Source: Dactylorhiza incarnata
Taxonomy: Eukaryota > Streptophyta > Magnoliopsida > Asparagales > Orchidaceae
Assembly (NCBI GenBank): GCA_033032865.1
Contig: JAWHQI010000013.1
Coordinates: forward strand, 4,216,001 to 4,280,000
DNA: 64,000 bases
Direction of reading: 5' to 3'
Shown here: piece by piece, positions 52,934-64,000 of the stretch
Layout: each line of letters opens with the position of its first letter
Position numbering within the stretch: position 1 is the stretch's first letter
The notes under the pieces: model-generated
Seen by the model: the letters and a program-made list of their open reading frames with translations, nothing else
What the model was told of the DNA's origin: nothing
Databases searched by the model: none
Program-made: the position numbers and the translations under genes

Positions 52934-54770
52934 ACATATTGACATCGAAACCTTGGACAGATTCTCAAGGGTCCTCCCCATGAGCTAACTCTCTGAGCCC
53001 AAGGAGAAGAAGAAAACTTTAGTCAAAGGGCTAAGGAAAACCAGAATAGTCTACTTTGATTCTGGGTCAGAGGCAGAAGAGAATGTCCCAGTTGTGGACA
53101 ATCAAGAACCAGTCAGCAGTCCACCAAAAGATAATCAGGAAGGAGAACATGACATTGAAGGTCATGAAGGCCAAGCTCCTGAGAAAGAGCATGAAAGTGA
53201 AAAGGATGATGATGCTGAGAAAGAGCATCAGAAGGAAAAGACTGTTGTTGTTGCTCATAAAGGTGTACAAATTGTGCAATCCTCTTCAAAAAATCATGAG
53301 GATGATCAACGAAACTCTGTGGCTGATCTTCAGGGTAAGATTGATTTTATTATCTCAAATCTAGAGGATAGATGTAAGCTAATTCTTGTTGAACTAGCGG
53401 ATTTTTTGGGAGATGATCTTGAAGATGATAATGCCCCATCTGAGGGGGAGTAGCAGAGGAGAGGTTCTGATAAAGAATATATAGGTTCTCCAGGTGAGGG
53501 GGAGTAAGAAAAGAATTCTAAAGAAGCAAAGCAAGATGCTGGAGATGATAAGGATGTTGAAGCCCAGCCTAGTGATAAAGCTAAGGGGGAGCATGATCAG
53601 CAGGCAATTAAGCCAGCAGTCACTGAAGACCATGCTTTATCATCTACAATATCACATGATCAGATCATCAATTCAATCAGTTTATTAATTGAAGGTCAGA
53701 TGAATTATATTAAGAATTATATTGATTGCTCCATCTTATCAGTAAAGAAAGAAGTCATGGCAGAAGTACAAGTGATTAAGGAAGAAACTGGCTTCCTTAA
53801 TAAGCAAATGACAAAATGGTTTGACCTGGCAGAAAAGTTAGTAGTTTGCTCAGAACATTACTCTGAGATCAATGGACAAACAACTCCAAATGTTTGAGAA
53901 TGACGTCATATGTCAAAAACTATGTGAGCAAGATAGATAAAGTCATGGAAAAGGCCTCCAATCACATTGAATACTTTGTATGGAAAATAGCCACTATAAT
54001 GATTGGAGAGGCAGAGAAAATGAAGGATGAGCTCAAGTCTGACTTGGAAAATGCTTTCCAAACTCTTTCAGGATCTATAGTTGCTGCCTCCTAGACAATA
54101 GAAGCCAAAGTTGTTGAAGAAGCAAGAAAGGGGGAGGTGGCCAATGCTGAGACCAATGTTGAACTGGCTCTCTAAGTGCTACAAGGAACTAGGGTAGCCC
54201 TAAATCTTCCCCTACTGGATAATTACAGAAAGGAAGATTTTAACTATGAAGGGCAAGCCAGAATAGCTCAAAATGCTAATCTTGCAAAGAGAAGGAAAAG
54301 AGAACAGGTGATGCTAGTTGAAGAGTACATGGCTTAGCAAAGGGAAGATTAGGGCAATGATCCTGATTATGAGTACTGGAATGAAGACTCCAAGAGCATC
54401 ATTCTTAATGCCTGGTTGAGTCATGGTCAAGTCTGCAAGGACATTGATAGGATCTATCCAGCTAAAGCGTGGATAAAGCACCTTGAAAGGAACACAAAGA
54501 GGGAAAGAATATTCAAGGAGAATCATGTAAGGAAGCATGAACAAAGGATAATGCCTTTTATACCTTTACTTCAAGAGGCAAGAAAATAAGAGGAAGCTAG
54601 TTGAGATATAAGTTGAAAATGCAGAAAAGGGTACTCCTAGTAAAGACAAGAATGTTGCTGCTGAAGCCAAAGAGGCTACTGCTGAAGACAAGGAGGCTAC
54701 TGCCAAAGGGAAGGAAGTTGTTGCTGATAATGCAGAATGCTCAACTTCATCAAAGAGAAGAAAAACTTAG
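52934..54770 (+). pseudogene. element C env-like ORF, 3' part
   Basis: After B the text resumes: IDIETLDRFSRVLPMS, then a charged Glu/Lys/Asp-rich, probably disordered or coiled-coil region (GHEGQAPEKEHESEKDDDAE), the acidic ADFLGDDLEDDNAPSEGE ending in a stop at 53451, then helical pieces at 53700-53897 and 53894-54094. The end is built of EAKEATAEDKEATAK repeats and SSKRRKT before TAG at 54768, a short basic cluster that could be a nuclear signal. At least six stops or frameshifts are present. Confidence 0.55.
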
Positions 54771-55148
54771 ATATATGTATTTAGTTTTTCATTAAATCAA
54801 ATTGTAATTTGAACAATGTTTCAACATTCTGGTAGAAATGAAAGTGATAATTCTAATTGAATTAATAGTTTGTGTTATAGGCCAATGCGAGTCAAGCTTA
54901 ATGTTATTCTATATTAATGCTTTAAATATTCTATGGTGCCTATAAATATATAGTTAACAATGTTATTGTTTTGATTAAACAATGTTGTTATGTTGTCATG
55001 AAAATAATCTATCATGACATTATCTGTAATGCCAAATTTATGTTGACATTTACATGTTATGATATCATGAATATAATTTAAAACATTGCCATGATAAGTT
55101 CTTTTTATTTGTATGTATCTTAGCATTGATGTATGTTCTGCCTTCTTC
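54771..55148 (+). other. element C 3' untranslated region
   Basis: AT-rich, no frame. Leads into the polypurine tract. Confidence 0.5.
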
Positions 55149-55165
55149 AAATAGGGGGTGATTAT
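55149..55165 (+). other. polypurine tract of C
   Basis: AAATAGGGGGTGATTA directly before TGGGAATATTGCCC; nearly the tract of B. Confidence 0.8.
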
Positions 55166-55317
55166 TGGGAATATTGCCCTCAATATTCCCTTGATTTGAA
55201 GAGGCATCACTCGCAATGCTAAGTATATATTGTATTTGATAAACCCCATTTTGCACCATGACTGTGCATGGTTAAGATATTCCAAGCATTGGAATAATGT
55301 TAATGGTTCACTGTCAA

Positions 55318-55649
55318 AACCGCTGAGACGAGCTCACTGTCTCAGTTGAACCGCTGAGATGAGGCCAGGAACCGCTGAGAAGGGGTCTACGTTAGCTGAG
55401 CTGCAGATAGACAAAATCTACTAAGAGGACAACCTATCTCAGCGGATCTGCTGATACGAAGACATCTTAACTGCTGAGACTGAAGGTTGTCTCAGCCCAA
55501 CCGCTGAGACAGATTCAAAACTGAAAGATGACACTGGCGGGATTTGCTTTTGGCGCAAATAGCTGTAAAGCTAGATGAAGTATATTATCCTTCTCCATGG
55601 TGTGTCAGGGGCCTTCTAAGAGCCGTTGAAGATGGAAGGAGTATAAAAG
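55318..55649 (+). promoter_or_regulatory. CCGCTGAGAC cluster and TATA box, C LTR
   Basis: AACCGCTGAGACGAGCTCAC, CTGTCTCAGTTGAACCGCTG, CTATCTCAGCGG and CAACCGCTGAGACAG over about 190 bp, then GAGTATAAAAGA at 55640. Same words upstream of the env-like ORF at 42120-42455. Confidence 0.55.
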
Positions 55650-56009
55650 AATATGATAGGGCATTTCAGAAGGTCTGGTTATTATTGTTGTATTACTAAG
55701 TGTTGAAAAGTGTGAGAGCCATCTACTATTCCATTGATGGCTTTCAAGAGCTCTCTCCTTCTGCTTACTGAACCAGCAAGAAGATACAAGGAGGGAAGAT
55801 AACTCTTTTATCCAGAAGAGCAAGGTGATCTTTTCCCTTCTACTGAAGAGAAGGATCAGATAGGAGCAGGTCTAAAGATTTCATTCAGCCCAGCTTCAAG
55901 GTTGCACCAGCTGTGCATAAGCAACAGAAGACAATGTCACTGTTGTCAACTATTGTAAGTTATACTTATAACCTTTGTAGGAACTGTATTATTCTGAGCT
56001 TGTAGGGAA

Positions 56010-56130
56010 CTGTGACTGAGATTATAGGGTTGTTAAACCTGAGTTGTAGGGTTGTTAAGCCTGAGATTGTAGGGTTGTTGAGCCTGAGATTTATAAGGTT
56101 GTTGACCCTGAGTTGTAGGGCATATTGCCT
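56010..56130 (+). repeat. ~26-bp tandem repeat in C LTR
   Basis: GAGTTGTAGGGTTGTTAAGC and variants (GAGATTGTAGGGTTGTTGAG, GAGATTTATAAGGTTGTTGA) repeat four to five times; more diverged GTAGGG units extend to about 56230. Confidence 0.8.
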
Positions 56131-56523
56131 AAGAAGTAGGGCTTCTTGATAAGCATGATGTAGGATATCAAAGTGATCTTTGAGCAGTAGGAGTGGAGGC
56201 ACTCTGAGTTGGTAGGGCTGGTTAGCCTCAGGTAGGGTTTGAAGCAAACCTGGGGGATCTGTGTTGTAAGCTGTTAAAGATGAGATTGGAGGAGTTTGCC
56301 TTGTCTTACACTCTATTAGAAAGGTGTAGAGGGAAAGTGGACTACCCATAGACACACTGTCTTGGGGAACCACTATAAAGAACTGTGTGCTTTCTGTGTT
56401 TGCTTGATTTTTTGTTTACTACTCACTAACTACTAGCAACAATTAAGTAAAATTCAAAAAGACTTATTCACCCACCCCCACCCCCCCTCTAGGTGAATTA
56501 GACTACTAACCTATAAACTATCA

Positions 56524-57602
56524 ATGTGTATTTAAGTGTGCAGGAAACAATGCCATATGAATTAAGGATAACATATGAAAGAAGCGCCCGAGTTTAAAGC
56601 CAAAACTCAAAACTGGCCGTTAGAGCGGGCGGTAGCTCCCACGGTAGCTTCTAGAGCAGGCAGTAGCTGCTAGCGTCGGCAGTAGCTCTTGAAAGCGTGA
56701 AAGTGAAATTCAAGCTTGCAAGAAGGAAGATGCATATATAGAAGGCAGCTAGAGACGGCGGTAGCTCAAAACACTTTAGAAAGTCGGCTGACGCTTCTAA
56801 AACTGAAAGATTCTCACACGCATAATATTGCCTAATCTGAGATAGCACTGGCGGTAGGGCTAGCGCAGGCGGTAGGTCCAACTCTATGAAAAGGACCCTT
56901 TGGCTCCATCTTCATCATCCTCTCACAACCCTAAATTTCAGAGCCTCGTGCCACAGCATATAGAGGAAGTTTTAGAGAGATACTCCCACAAATCAATGAA
57001 GGCTTAAGGAGATCAGTGGAGAAAATTTCAACACGCTTCATCATCATGATGAAAGACCGCATCAACTACGATCATACTCTACGGGTATTCATCTACTTCT
57101 TCAAGAGATCCAAATAGAGAGTTTTTCATATTATTATTATTGCTTGCATCTCTTTACTCTTGTAATCGTGTAGTAAATTTGCCTAGCGTTGGCGACTAGG
57201 TCTGGGTAGGACTTAGGGAGGAATTTGCCTTGTGTTGGCAATTAGATCTAGTGTAGGTCTAGGGGGTGCTCGAGGCCGTATTCGGGGGAGGATTGGATAG
57301 AGCGACTTGAGGCTGTATCCGTGGGAGGATAGGCTAAAGCCACCGATTTGTGGGGATACGAGTCAGGATAGAAAACAAAAGAGATTTTTCTTTTTCACCT
57401 TCGATTTAGCGTCATAAGAAATCAAGTTTTGTATTCTGCTATTTCAAGTTAATAAAATCACATCTTTATTTTATTTTACCTGAGGTGTTTGGTTTTTCAC
57501 TATTTTGATCTCTTAGATTTTCAAGTTTCACAAAATATAATAAATGTTTTATGACACTTATTCACCCCCCCCCCCCTCTAAGGGCGCCTATAGATCCAAC
57601 AA
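56524..57602 (+). repeat. 5'-truncated LTR fragment I (family H type, plus orientation)
   Basis: Ends CCCCCCTCTAAGGGCGCC then GATCCAACA at 57602, the terminus of LTRs 1, J and H. TTAAGTGTGCAGGAAAC near its left end matches a site about 70-90 bp inside those LTRs, so the first bases are missing. It contains TAGCGTCGGCAGTAGC-type words at 56600-56880. It faces the H LTR in inverted orientation. Confidence 0.7.
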
Positions 57603-60600
57603 AAGTGGGTATGGATGAGTGTATATCTACTAAGATTGATTAAGAACCACGTATTGAAGGATTGTCATGATCGAGCATAGGATAGTGTATGCACCTCCTA
57701 TATGATTACTCCCCCTACAAAGATACTTTTTTTAGTTTGATATTGTTATAATGCACTCCCCCTAAATATTAGATTTATGCAATTTATTCTCCCCTTTTGG
57801 TAGTATCAAAAGAGGGTTTAGGTGAGAGTATGCAATAAGGATTAATATGATTTTTGTAGAGAAGAAAAATAGGATGCAATCAAAATCTTGTTAAATACTA
57901 CTTGTTGAGAAAAAATATAAGCATGATGGAACATAAAGTAGTAAGCAACATAGCTGAAATGATAAAGTAAGTATTCTTATTTTCAGATATCACTTGTTGA
58001 AAAAATAATAATAGTCATAAAAGAGCATAAGTAGTAAACTTAGCGAAAGAATATAATAAGCACTCTTAAACATAAACATCATTTTATAAGGTAAAATCAT
58101 ATAAAGGATAATGAGTTTTGAATTTGAAAAGTTGATGTTTGAGTTAAAGATTCAAGAGATGTTATTCCATTAACATAAAATTGCAAGCATGATTTTATAA
58201 TATCATGAAAAGATACAAAAACTACAATGTAATAAAATTTGCATTTTAAGTAAACATAAACATTGTAGCGGTCATGCTTTGTTATCTAGTGCATTTACTT
58301 AAGTTTGTAAAGAATAGTGTATATGAGCATTAGGATACAATTCTCATGAGTAGAAGTTTTATGAAAGATAATGATGTGTACAAAATAGTATTTTGATAAA
58401 GTATACAAGTGAATCAATCAAAAACACATGACATATATAATGAAATAACACAACATTAAAATACACAAATACTATTACTTCCATAATATTTTAATGCACA
58501 TAGAGATGTTTTTTTAAATAGAAGAGGTGATAATTTTGTTTGCACAAAACACTTTACAATTTTTGGTAGAGTTTTCCTTGTCATCTATTTTTATTTTATT
58601 TTGATTTTTATGACCAAGGACTCCAAATTCACTTGTTTTTTGCAAACAGATAAGTTATATTTCATATACCACATTTCTGAAATCATAAGTGCATGAAAAC
58701 AAAGAATTGAAATAACCAATTCAATGTTGTGTAGGTAATCTATTTATGCCTTTTAATTATTTATGTTATTACACTACACAATTATGCAAGAATAAGATTG
58801 TAAACACATGTAGGTTATCAAAAATAAGTGAGTGAATGAATCATTATCAAACATAATACATTACTCATACTTAGAGGCATGCTAAGCGTTTCTACACATG
58901 TTAATTTACAATCCATTTCATTGCACATAACAAGATAATTTTCAAAACATGACAAATACAAAATAATATTTTTAACAAACTTGAAAGTTAAATTAAACAT
59001 TGTATTTAATCTTTAATTGATATAATTAATCATCCTTGACAATGGAAATGAATAACTATCAATTTTTTATTTTTTTTTATTTTTATATAAGTATAAAACA
59101 ATAATCACACATAAAGAGAAAAACATATTTTTGTTCTTTGAAATTGTTTTGCAATTTTGTATTTGTTTTTAAATATTCAAATTCAAATATTTTCTGGAAA
59201 ACATAGAAGACTTTAACAGGCCTCAGTAAATGATATTCTATGCCAGATAAATAAACCCAAAATAATGCATGAGAAAATACCAAAAAAAATTCAAAAATAA
59301 AAAAAATTTGGAGCAAACGGGCTAACGCTGGGATTAGCTCTTAACGCCAAAACAGAACTGCACATTTTGATTTTTTTTTGAAAATTGTTTTTCTTAATTT
59401 AGTTGTAGTGTAAAGAGGTCTTCTTATTATTGAAATTTCAGACTTTTTAGAGATGATTTGAAGGCTCTTTTAAGCATGTTTTTATGATTTTTCAAATACT
59501 TGTGTTCTATAAAATCATTAAAGCTCAAAATAATAAAATATGCAGATACAAGATGCAAAGATAGATCAAAAATAATATGCATGATTTAAGTATAAAGAGT
59601 GAGGTGATGTTCATGCAATGAATATAATATAAGTATATCTAAGATCAAGATACCTTAACTACATGACTACACTCTAGCCCCGTACTAAGTGACGGATAGG
59701 GATGAGGAGCTGCACACATGTCGTAGGTTGGGGTGTTAATCCTATATGCATACAAAAGATGATGCTCATCCTAGCACTCCCCCCCCCCCCCCGTGCCTCG
59801 CAATGCCCAACTGGAATCCTCCTGGTTAAGGATAATACATGACTTAGAGGTTAGGTCTCTAATGCACACAATCTTACGCCCTCGCTACTGTGAGTCACAT
59901 GTCATTGGTTAATGATTATGGACATACTAAGCGTTTTAGCCTAAGGATTAATTCATAAAATATGAGTTTGTTATAGTTTTAGAATATATAGTAGATTTTA
60001 CAGCCTTGTAGTAATTATGAATTTTAAAATTCAAATTTTTCTACCTTTAATTTAACATGTCATTATATTGATAAACTTAGCATAGACACTAAGTTGAGCA
60101 TATACCAAAAAGGTGCAGCTTGGATAATAAATTTGGATGCAATGTTATGCTAAATATATATAATTACTTTGCATGTAATTAATCATAGAGTTTCGAATTT
60201 TCATAGACCTAGAATGAAGTGACAATTCTATTTGATTTCATCTTGTTGATATCAAGTTTATTCTTAGGTCTAAATATAATAACATACATACAAACAATTG
60301 AAATGCACATCACACACACAAAACAAGATATGAAACTATAATACCAATAACCATCAGATATTTCATAATTCCTAAGGTTGATAGAAATAGTTGATTTAAG
60401 ATAATTCTTGATAGATCATGAATTATGATATATTATAATAGTGAATTTTAGCATATGATATCAATAGATCATGGTGGAGTGTGTGAAATGATATTCATCA
60501 TTTTTGTAATTTTCCAATTCTGATTTTTCTAGATTATGATTTTCCAATATAGGGGTTATCATATGCAGCAAAGAAAGTTAAAAAAAATATTCAAAAAGTT

Positions 60601-61004
60601 ACGCATTTAATTTATTAGCGTAAGACGCCTAAAAGCACATTTAAATCCATTTTTTAACATAATTTCATTACTCTTGATAATATCACTTAACAAATTTAGC
60701 ATTCAATTTATAATGATAATATAAGACATTTATAGGCAATGGATTTAAAAAGGATAAAACATATAAAAAGAAAAGATAGATCACTTGAAAACTTTATGAC
60801 TTTATATTTAATTTAATTCAATTTGATTTGATAACATTAGACTTAAAATGTGTGAGTCATGTCCCATAAAATATAATGTGACCATAGCGTGTTGGCTCAA
60901 AAATAAAAAAATAAACAAAAGAAAAAAGATATTAAGCATATCATGAAGTAGAGTATTGTACATTTTATTTTGATTTATTTCTACTTCATGCATTTGATTG
61001 GATA
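57603..61004. other. AT-rich non-coding stretch between LTR I and H gag
   Basis: About 3.4 kb without a recognisable frame. Minus-strand polypurine-like tracts GTAGGGGGAGTAATC (about 57720) and TTTAGGGGGAGTGCAT (about 57765) suggest the left part is the 3' end of a minus-strand copia element. A (C)14 run is at about 59780 and a GCTAACGCTGGGATTAGCTC inverted word at about 59328. No protease, integrase or RT trace is seen. Confidence 0.5.
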
Positions 61005-62431
61005 CTAATAAATAATAGATTTAGGTATCCTAAGAGGACCAAGAGTGATGGTTCCTTTGGGTAACCAAATGTAGTGTGATGTTTTATGAGGAGACAAGGA
61101 TGAATGAGTTATTTCAAGTGTTTCATTTTTAAGAATGGGTCTCCATTCATACCTTGGTTGATTATATTTTAAATTCATATTATGATTATATGACATCATT
61201 TTGTGGTGATATTTGGTTGAAAAATAATTCATTTTTTTATGTTTATTGATATTGTTTTTCAAAGTAGACTGATGTTGAGAATCATAAATTGTTTTAGAAT
61301 AGTCATTCTTAGAGAGTTTATAAAAGTGATGGTCTTTCTTAAGAATTGAATGTTGAAAGAGTGAGTGTTTATGGTCATTAAATAGAAAGTTCTTATTATT
61401 TTTTTTTTATTTTCATGTCCACTCTTTCCTTTAGACCACAACTCTTATAATATGAAGTTAAGCTTTTGGACTTTTGATTTATTAATAAACTAGAGATAAG
61501 AGATTGTTTATTACATGAGAAATTTTTAATAACAATTTTAATGATTCTAGTTTACTGTTGGAGCATCATTTTCTTTTATCAATTTTTCATTATGCCCTTT
61601 TGAAGTTAAAAGACCTTTTTCCAAAACTTTGAGTTCTTCTTTAAAAGTATTATAATCAAAACAAGGTTTAGCATTTTTAATTGAAGAGCATGAAAGAGAA
61701 TTTGAAACATCAATGTAAGATTCTACTTTAGCGTCTGCTTTTAAAGTTTTATTTTCTAAATGTAATTTGGAATTAGCATTTTTCAACTTTAAAATTTTAC
61801 GTTTAGCAATTTTAAGCATACGAGATGTAAAAATAGAATTTGTTACAAAAAGAGAAGATTTTGATTTTCTTACATTGCTATGGGACGAGGCAAGATTTGA
61901 ACCAGAGGTTCCTTTGACATCTTCTTCGCATTCCACTTCCATAGTTGAATTTCCATCTTCTCTTTTGCTTAATGTATTGCCATCATTTGAGTCCAATATT
62001 ATGACGTTGCATTCTTCTCTCTTAGATAGATCTTCCTCCAAGCATGCTTCCTCATCGATTTCTTCTCTTGGATCCATTAGGAATTACTCTTGTTCATCAT
62101 CTATGGAAGAAAGACTATAAGTATTCTCAAGAAATTTCCAAACTTCAAAAGTAGTAGGAAGCGTATAAATAAGTTTGAAAATATTTTAATCTAGAGCACA
62201 ATATAGACTATTCATAGATTTGGCATTTAAAAACATTTTATTTTTATTTAGAATACTTGGGGTCATTTTAATAGTAATATTCCAAACTTTAATATCCAAA
62301 GTTTTTAGAAATTTTTCCATAAGAGTTTTCCACTCATTATAATTTTCACCCATAAATAATGGTGGTGATAATGATTTTTCATTTTCATAAAAAATTTCCC
62401 TTCTATTGGATGTGAGATCATGAAGCGTCAT
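61005..62431 (-). pseudogene. gag: family H gag
   Basis: The likely start is the ATG at 62431 (MTLHDLTSNRREIFYENEK), aligned with element 1; the frame is open upstream through the primer site but without an ATG. SPPLFMGENYNEWKTLMEKF, the N-segment, then SMNSLYCALD and, after a frame break near 62186, TTFEVWKFLENTYSLSSIDD, a stop and MDPREEIDEEACLEEDLSKR (62077-61547), an acidic and then coiled-coil part (MLKIAKRKILKLKNANSKLH). Further down 61262-61005 ends in HYIWLPKGTITLGP and RIPKSIIY, resembling the gag-protease linker of copia elements. The helical domain after NTYSL is shortened compared with copia gag. Stops and shifts make it a pseudogene. Confidence 0.7.
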
Positions 62432-62466
62432 TATTCCAGTTGTAAAGTCATTTTGGAATAACCTAT

Positions 62467-62478
62467 GCTCTGATACCA
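62467..62478 (-). other. primer-binding site of the H element
   Basis: The minus strand reads TGGTATCAGAGC after LTR end GATCCAACA and two bases. Confidence 0.9.
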
Positions 62479-62480
62479 CG

Positions 62481-63945
62481 TGTTGGATCTTATGACGCCC
62501 TTAGAGGGGAATGAATAAGGGTTTTATGGATATTAAATCTTATTTAAATTTATCAAAATTTGCGACCGAAGTTTCAGAATATTTTATAAGAAAATATATA
62601 TTAATATCTCAGATAAGATATATTAACGATTCCTTTTTAAAGAAGACGGAATTCAATTTTTCTCCACTACCGCCAGCACTAGAGCTAATGTCTGGCGTTA
62701 GTCAAAATGAATCTTACAATATATTTTGCTTTAGTGCTTTGATGCAAAAATAATTTAAAATATTTTTGAAGAGAAAATAAAATCAATTAAATGATACATT
62801 TGAAAACATGATTTTATTTCATAAGAAATTGATTACACAAATGTTTGCTTTAATGCTTTGGTGAAAATATAATTTAACACAATCTTAAAGAGGAAATAAA
62901 ATCAATTGACTGAAACATTAAAAGACATGATTTTATTTCATAAGAAATTGATTATACAAATGTTTGATTTCAATAACGCTAGAAATCAAGTCGAGAATAT
63001 GAAAAACCTTTTTTTTGCGATTCAGCGGTCCTTCTCCCAAGGATCGATTGGCAATAGCCTATCTCACCCCAGATAAGGCCTCTAGACACCCCATAGATCT
63101 AACCTCAACCTAGTCTCCACGCACAAGGTGGAAAATTCCCCCTAAACCTCACAAGTCCTAGTTGCCAACGATTGCGGCGAATTTCCCACAGAATCCTTCC
63201 CAGAATCCGACGTTCTCCCCGAATGATTTCTGTACACCTGTTACAAAAGGAATACAATAAAAGATTACAAGATAAAAATAAAGTAAGAGAAACTCCCCAA
63301 GAAATTCTGAAGGTGAAGACGAAGGCGATGTAGACGTTGATGTTCTTAAAGCGTTCATCCTTCATATAGAATATGCGTTGTAGATCTTCTCCTTCAAAAT
63401 CATCTTTAGATTTTCATGTTAGCCTAAGGGAGATCTCTCGATTGTTGTAGATGAGCCTCTCTCAAGAGAATCAGAATTCTGGCTTTAGAGGCAATGGAAT
63501 ACTTGCAGTAGAATGAGAGGAGCTGCTCTTTATATAGGCTCGGGAGATAACGCCTGACATTAAGAAGTTAATGCCAGCATTAGTTGTTGTGTACGATCGT
63601 GGCTGAGATTGTGAAACCGTCAAGATCATGGCAGATCGTGAACTCAACACATGTGTTAGCTCCAACGCTGGAGTTGTTACTTGGTACACGACGATACTTC
63701 TTCTCGACGTCATTCCCTTCTCGACAACATCCCTTACCGATAATAAGTTAATGCGGGCGTTAACTCTAACGCGGGGTGTTAGCTCTCTTTCCAGAGAATC
63801 GTCCCCATTCAGCATATTAATCATAGGTATGTGTAGTTATAGTTCATGTACAACATGCACACTATAAACACACAAAATATAAGATCAAATACAACACGGT
63901 ATTTGTTATTCTCAAACAAAGAGATGCAGAACATAGGCTCCAACA
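62481..63945 (-). repeat. 5' LTR of the H element, 1465 bp
   Basis: Plus strand TGTTGGATCTTATGACGCCC ... GGCTCCAACA. Near its left half an ~110-bp block is repeated: ATTTTATTTCATAAGAAATTG with its CAAATGTTTG flank occurs at about 62811 and 62932. U3 has TAACGC-type words and TATATAAA on the minus strand. The short frames in 63100-63870 are LTR noise. Confidence 0.85.
63529..63785 (-). promoter_or_regulatory. AACGC/GCGTT motif cluster and TATA box, H LTR
   Basis: TTAACGC, AATGCCAGCATTAG, CCAACGCTGGAG, AATGCGGGCGTTAACTCTAA and AACGCGGGGTGTTAGC occur at 63550-63785; TATATAAA follows on the minus strand at 63536-63529. This is a diverged form of the TAGCGCTGGCGG words in LTR 1. Confidence 0.5.
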
Positions 63946-64000
63946 CTCAATCCCTACAGCTCAGGCCCTCAAGCCCTACAATTCAGATCTGAAACAGATC
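63946..64000. other. right flank of the H element
   Basis: 55 bp outside the LTR; nothing recognisable. Confidence 0.5.

Larger units (their letters stand above)
29438..56523 (+). mobile_element. Sirevirus-like copia element C, 3' half, interrupted by K (with E) and B
   Basis: Collinear pieces: RT/RNase H 29438-29871, RNase H end 41669-41934, a non-coding spacer with motif cluster and TATA box, env-like ORF 42465-43127 and 52934-54770, polypurine tract 55149-55165, 3' LTR 55166-56523. Excising K at its GATAC duplication restores the RNase H frame. The gag to RT start and the 5' LTR are missing at the F boundary. Confidence 0.82.
55166..56523 (+). repeat. 3' LTR of C
   Basis: Starts TGGGAATATTGCCC; a C-rich tract ACCCCCCCTCTAGGTG lies near 56480 and the end is probably AACTATCA at 56523 (uncertain). 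Contains the CCGCTGAGAC cluster, TATAAAAG at 55642 and a ~26-bp tandem repeat at 56010-56130. Only this LTR of C is in the window. Confidence 0.7.
57603..63945 (-). mobile_element. family H copia element, 5' LTR, gag and non-coding interior
   Basis: Minus-strand 5' LTR (62481-63945), primer site, gag (61005-62431) and an interior lacking pol. It is the same family and orientation as element 1 at the left window edge. Its 3' LTR is not found; LTR fragment I borders the interior in the opposite orientation. Confidence 0.65.

Noticed and set aside
58818..61441. Small hydrophobic minus-strand frames (for example 59083-59316 and 60808-60993)
   Set aside because: They arise from AT-rich sequence (Phe/Leu/Ile/Lys codons), with no conserved motif; only 61005-61262 resembles the gag linker and was kept.

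Overview
The window is plant nuclear DNA made almost entirely of long-terminal-repeat (LTR) retrotransposons. I see no host protein gene, rRNA gene or tRNA gene. The plant assignment rests on primer-binding sites matching the 3' end of plant initiator-Met tRNA (TGGTATCAGAGC type), Ty1/copia and Ty3/gypsy families with plant-type domain order, a degenerate CCCTAAA (plant telomere type) array, and the low coding density of a large repeat-rich genome, most likely an angiosperm. The species cannot be named from this sequence.

Layout. 1-1538: 5' part of a minus-strand copia element (family H). 1539-5780: a gag-only copia element (A) cut by the first. 5781-6870: a decayed env-like ORF of a Sirevirus-like element (C2). 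6871-18652: 3' part of a Tekay-like chromovirus (L) with integrase, chromodomain remnant and a very long 3' LTR, into which a copia element D (9022-15608) inserted. 18728-29437: a minus-strand relative of D (F). Its right LTR was hit by copia element G (23747-29346), whose own 3' LTR was hit by a solo LTR J (27446-28722). 29438-56523: the 3' half of a plus-strand Sirevirus-like element C (RT/RNase H, env-like ORF, 3' LTR), interrupted by a 5-kb solo gypsy LTR K (29872-41663, itself interrupted by a non-autonomous gypsy-type element E, 34618-41332) and by a nearly complete minus-strand Sirevirus-like element B (43128-52933). 56524-57602: an LTR fragment (I). 57603-63945: 5' LTR, gag and an AT-rich non-coding stretch of a second family-H element.

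Target-site duplications order many of the insertions: AAATC (D), GAAGC (G), GTCGG (J), GATAC (K) and TACAA/TACAG (E). F, C, C2 and L are truncated, so deletions shaped the cluster as well. Every pol gene seen has stops, frameshifts or lost catalytic residues, so none looks autonomous now.

The most unusual signal is regulatory. Nearly every LTR family here carries, in U3 just upstream of a TATA box, its own cluster of short CpG-containing palindromes: CTCGAG and TCGTCGA in B, CTGTCGGAA/TTCCGACAG in J, CGTGCG/CGCACG in E, GCGGTCT/AGACCGC in D, F and G, CCGCTGAGAC in C, TAGCGCTGGCGG in H. The same motifs turn up in unrelated superfamilies, and two copies of the same gypsy LTR carry different motifs. 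A similar cluster plus TATA box sits inside element C directly upstream of its env-like ORF, which suggests an internal promoter.
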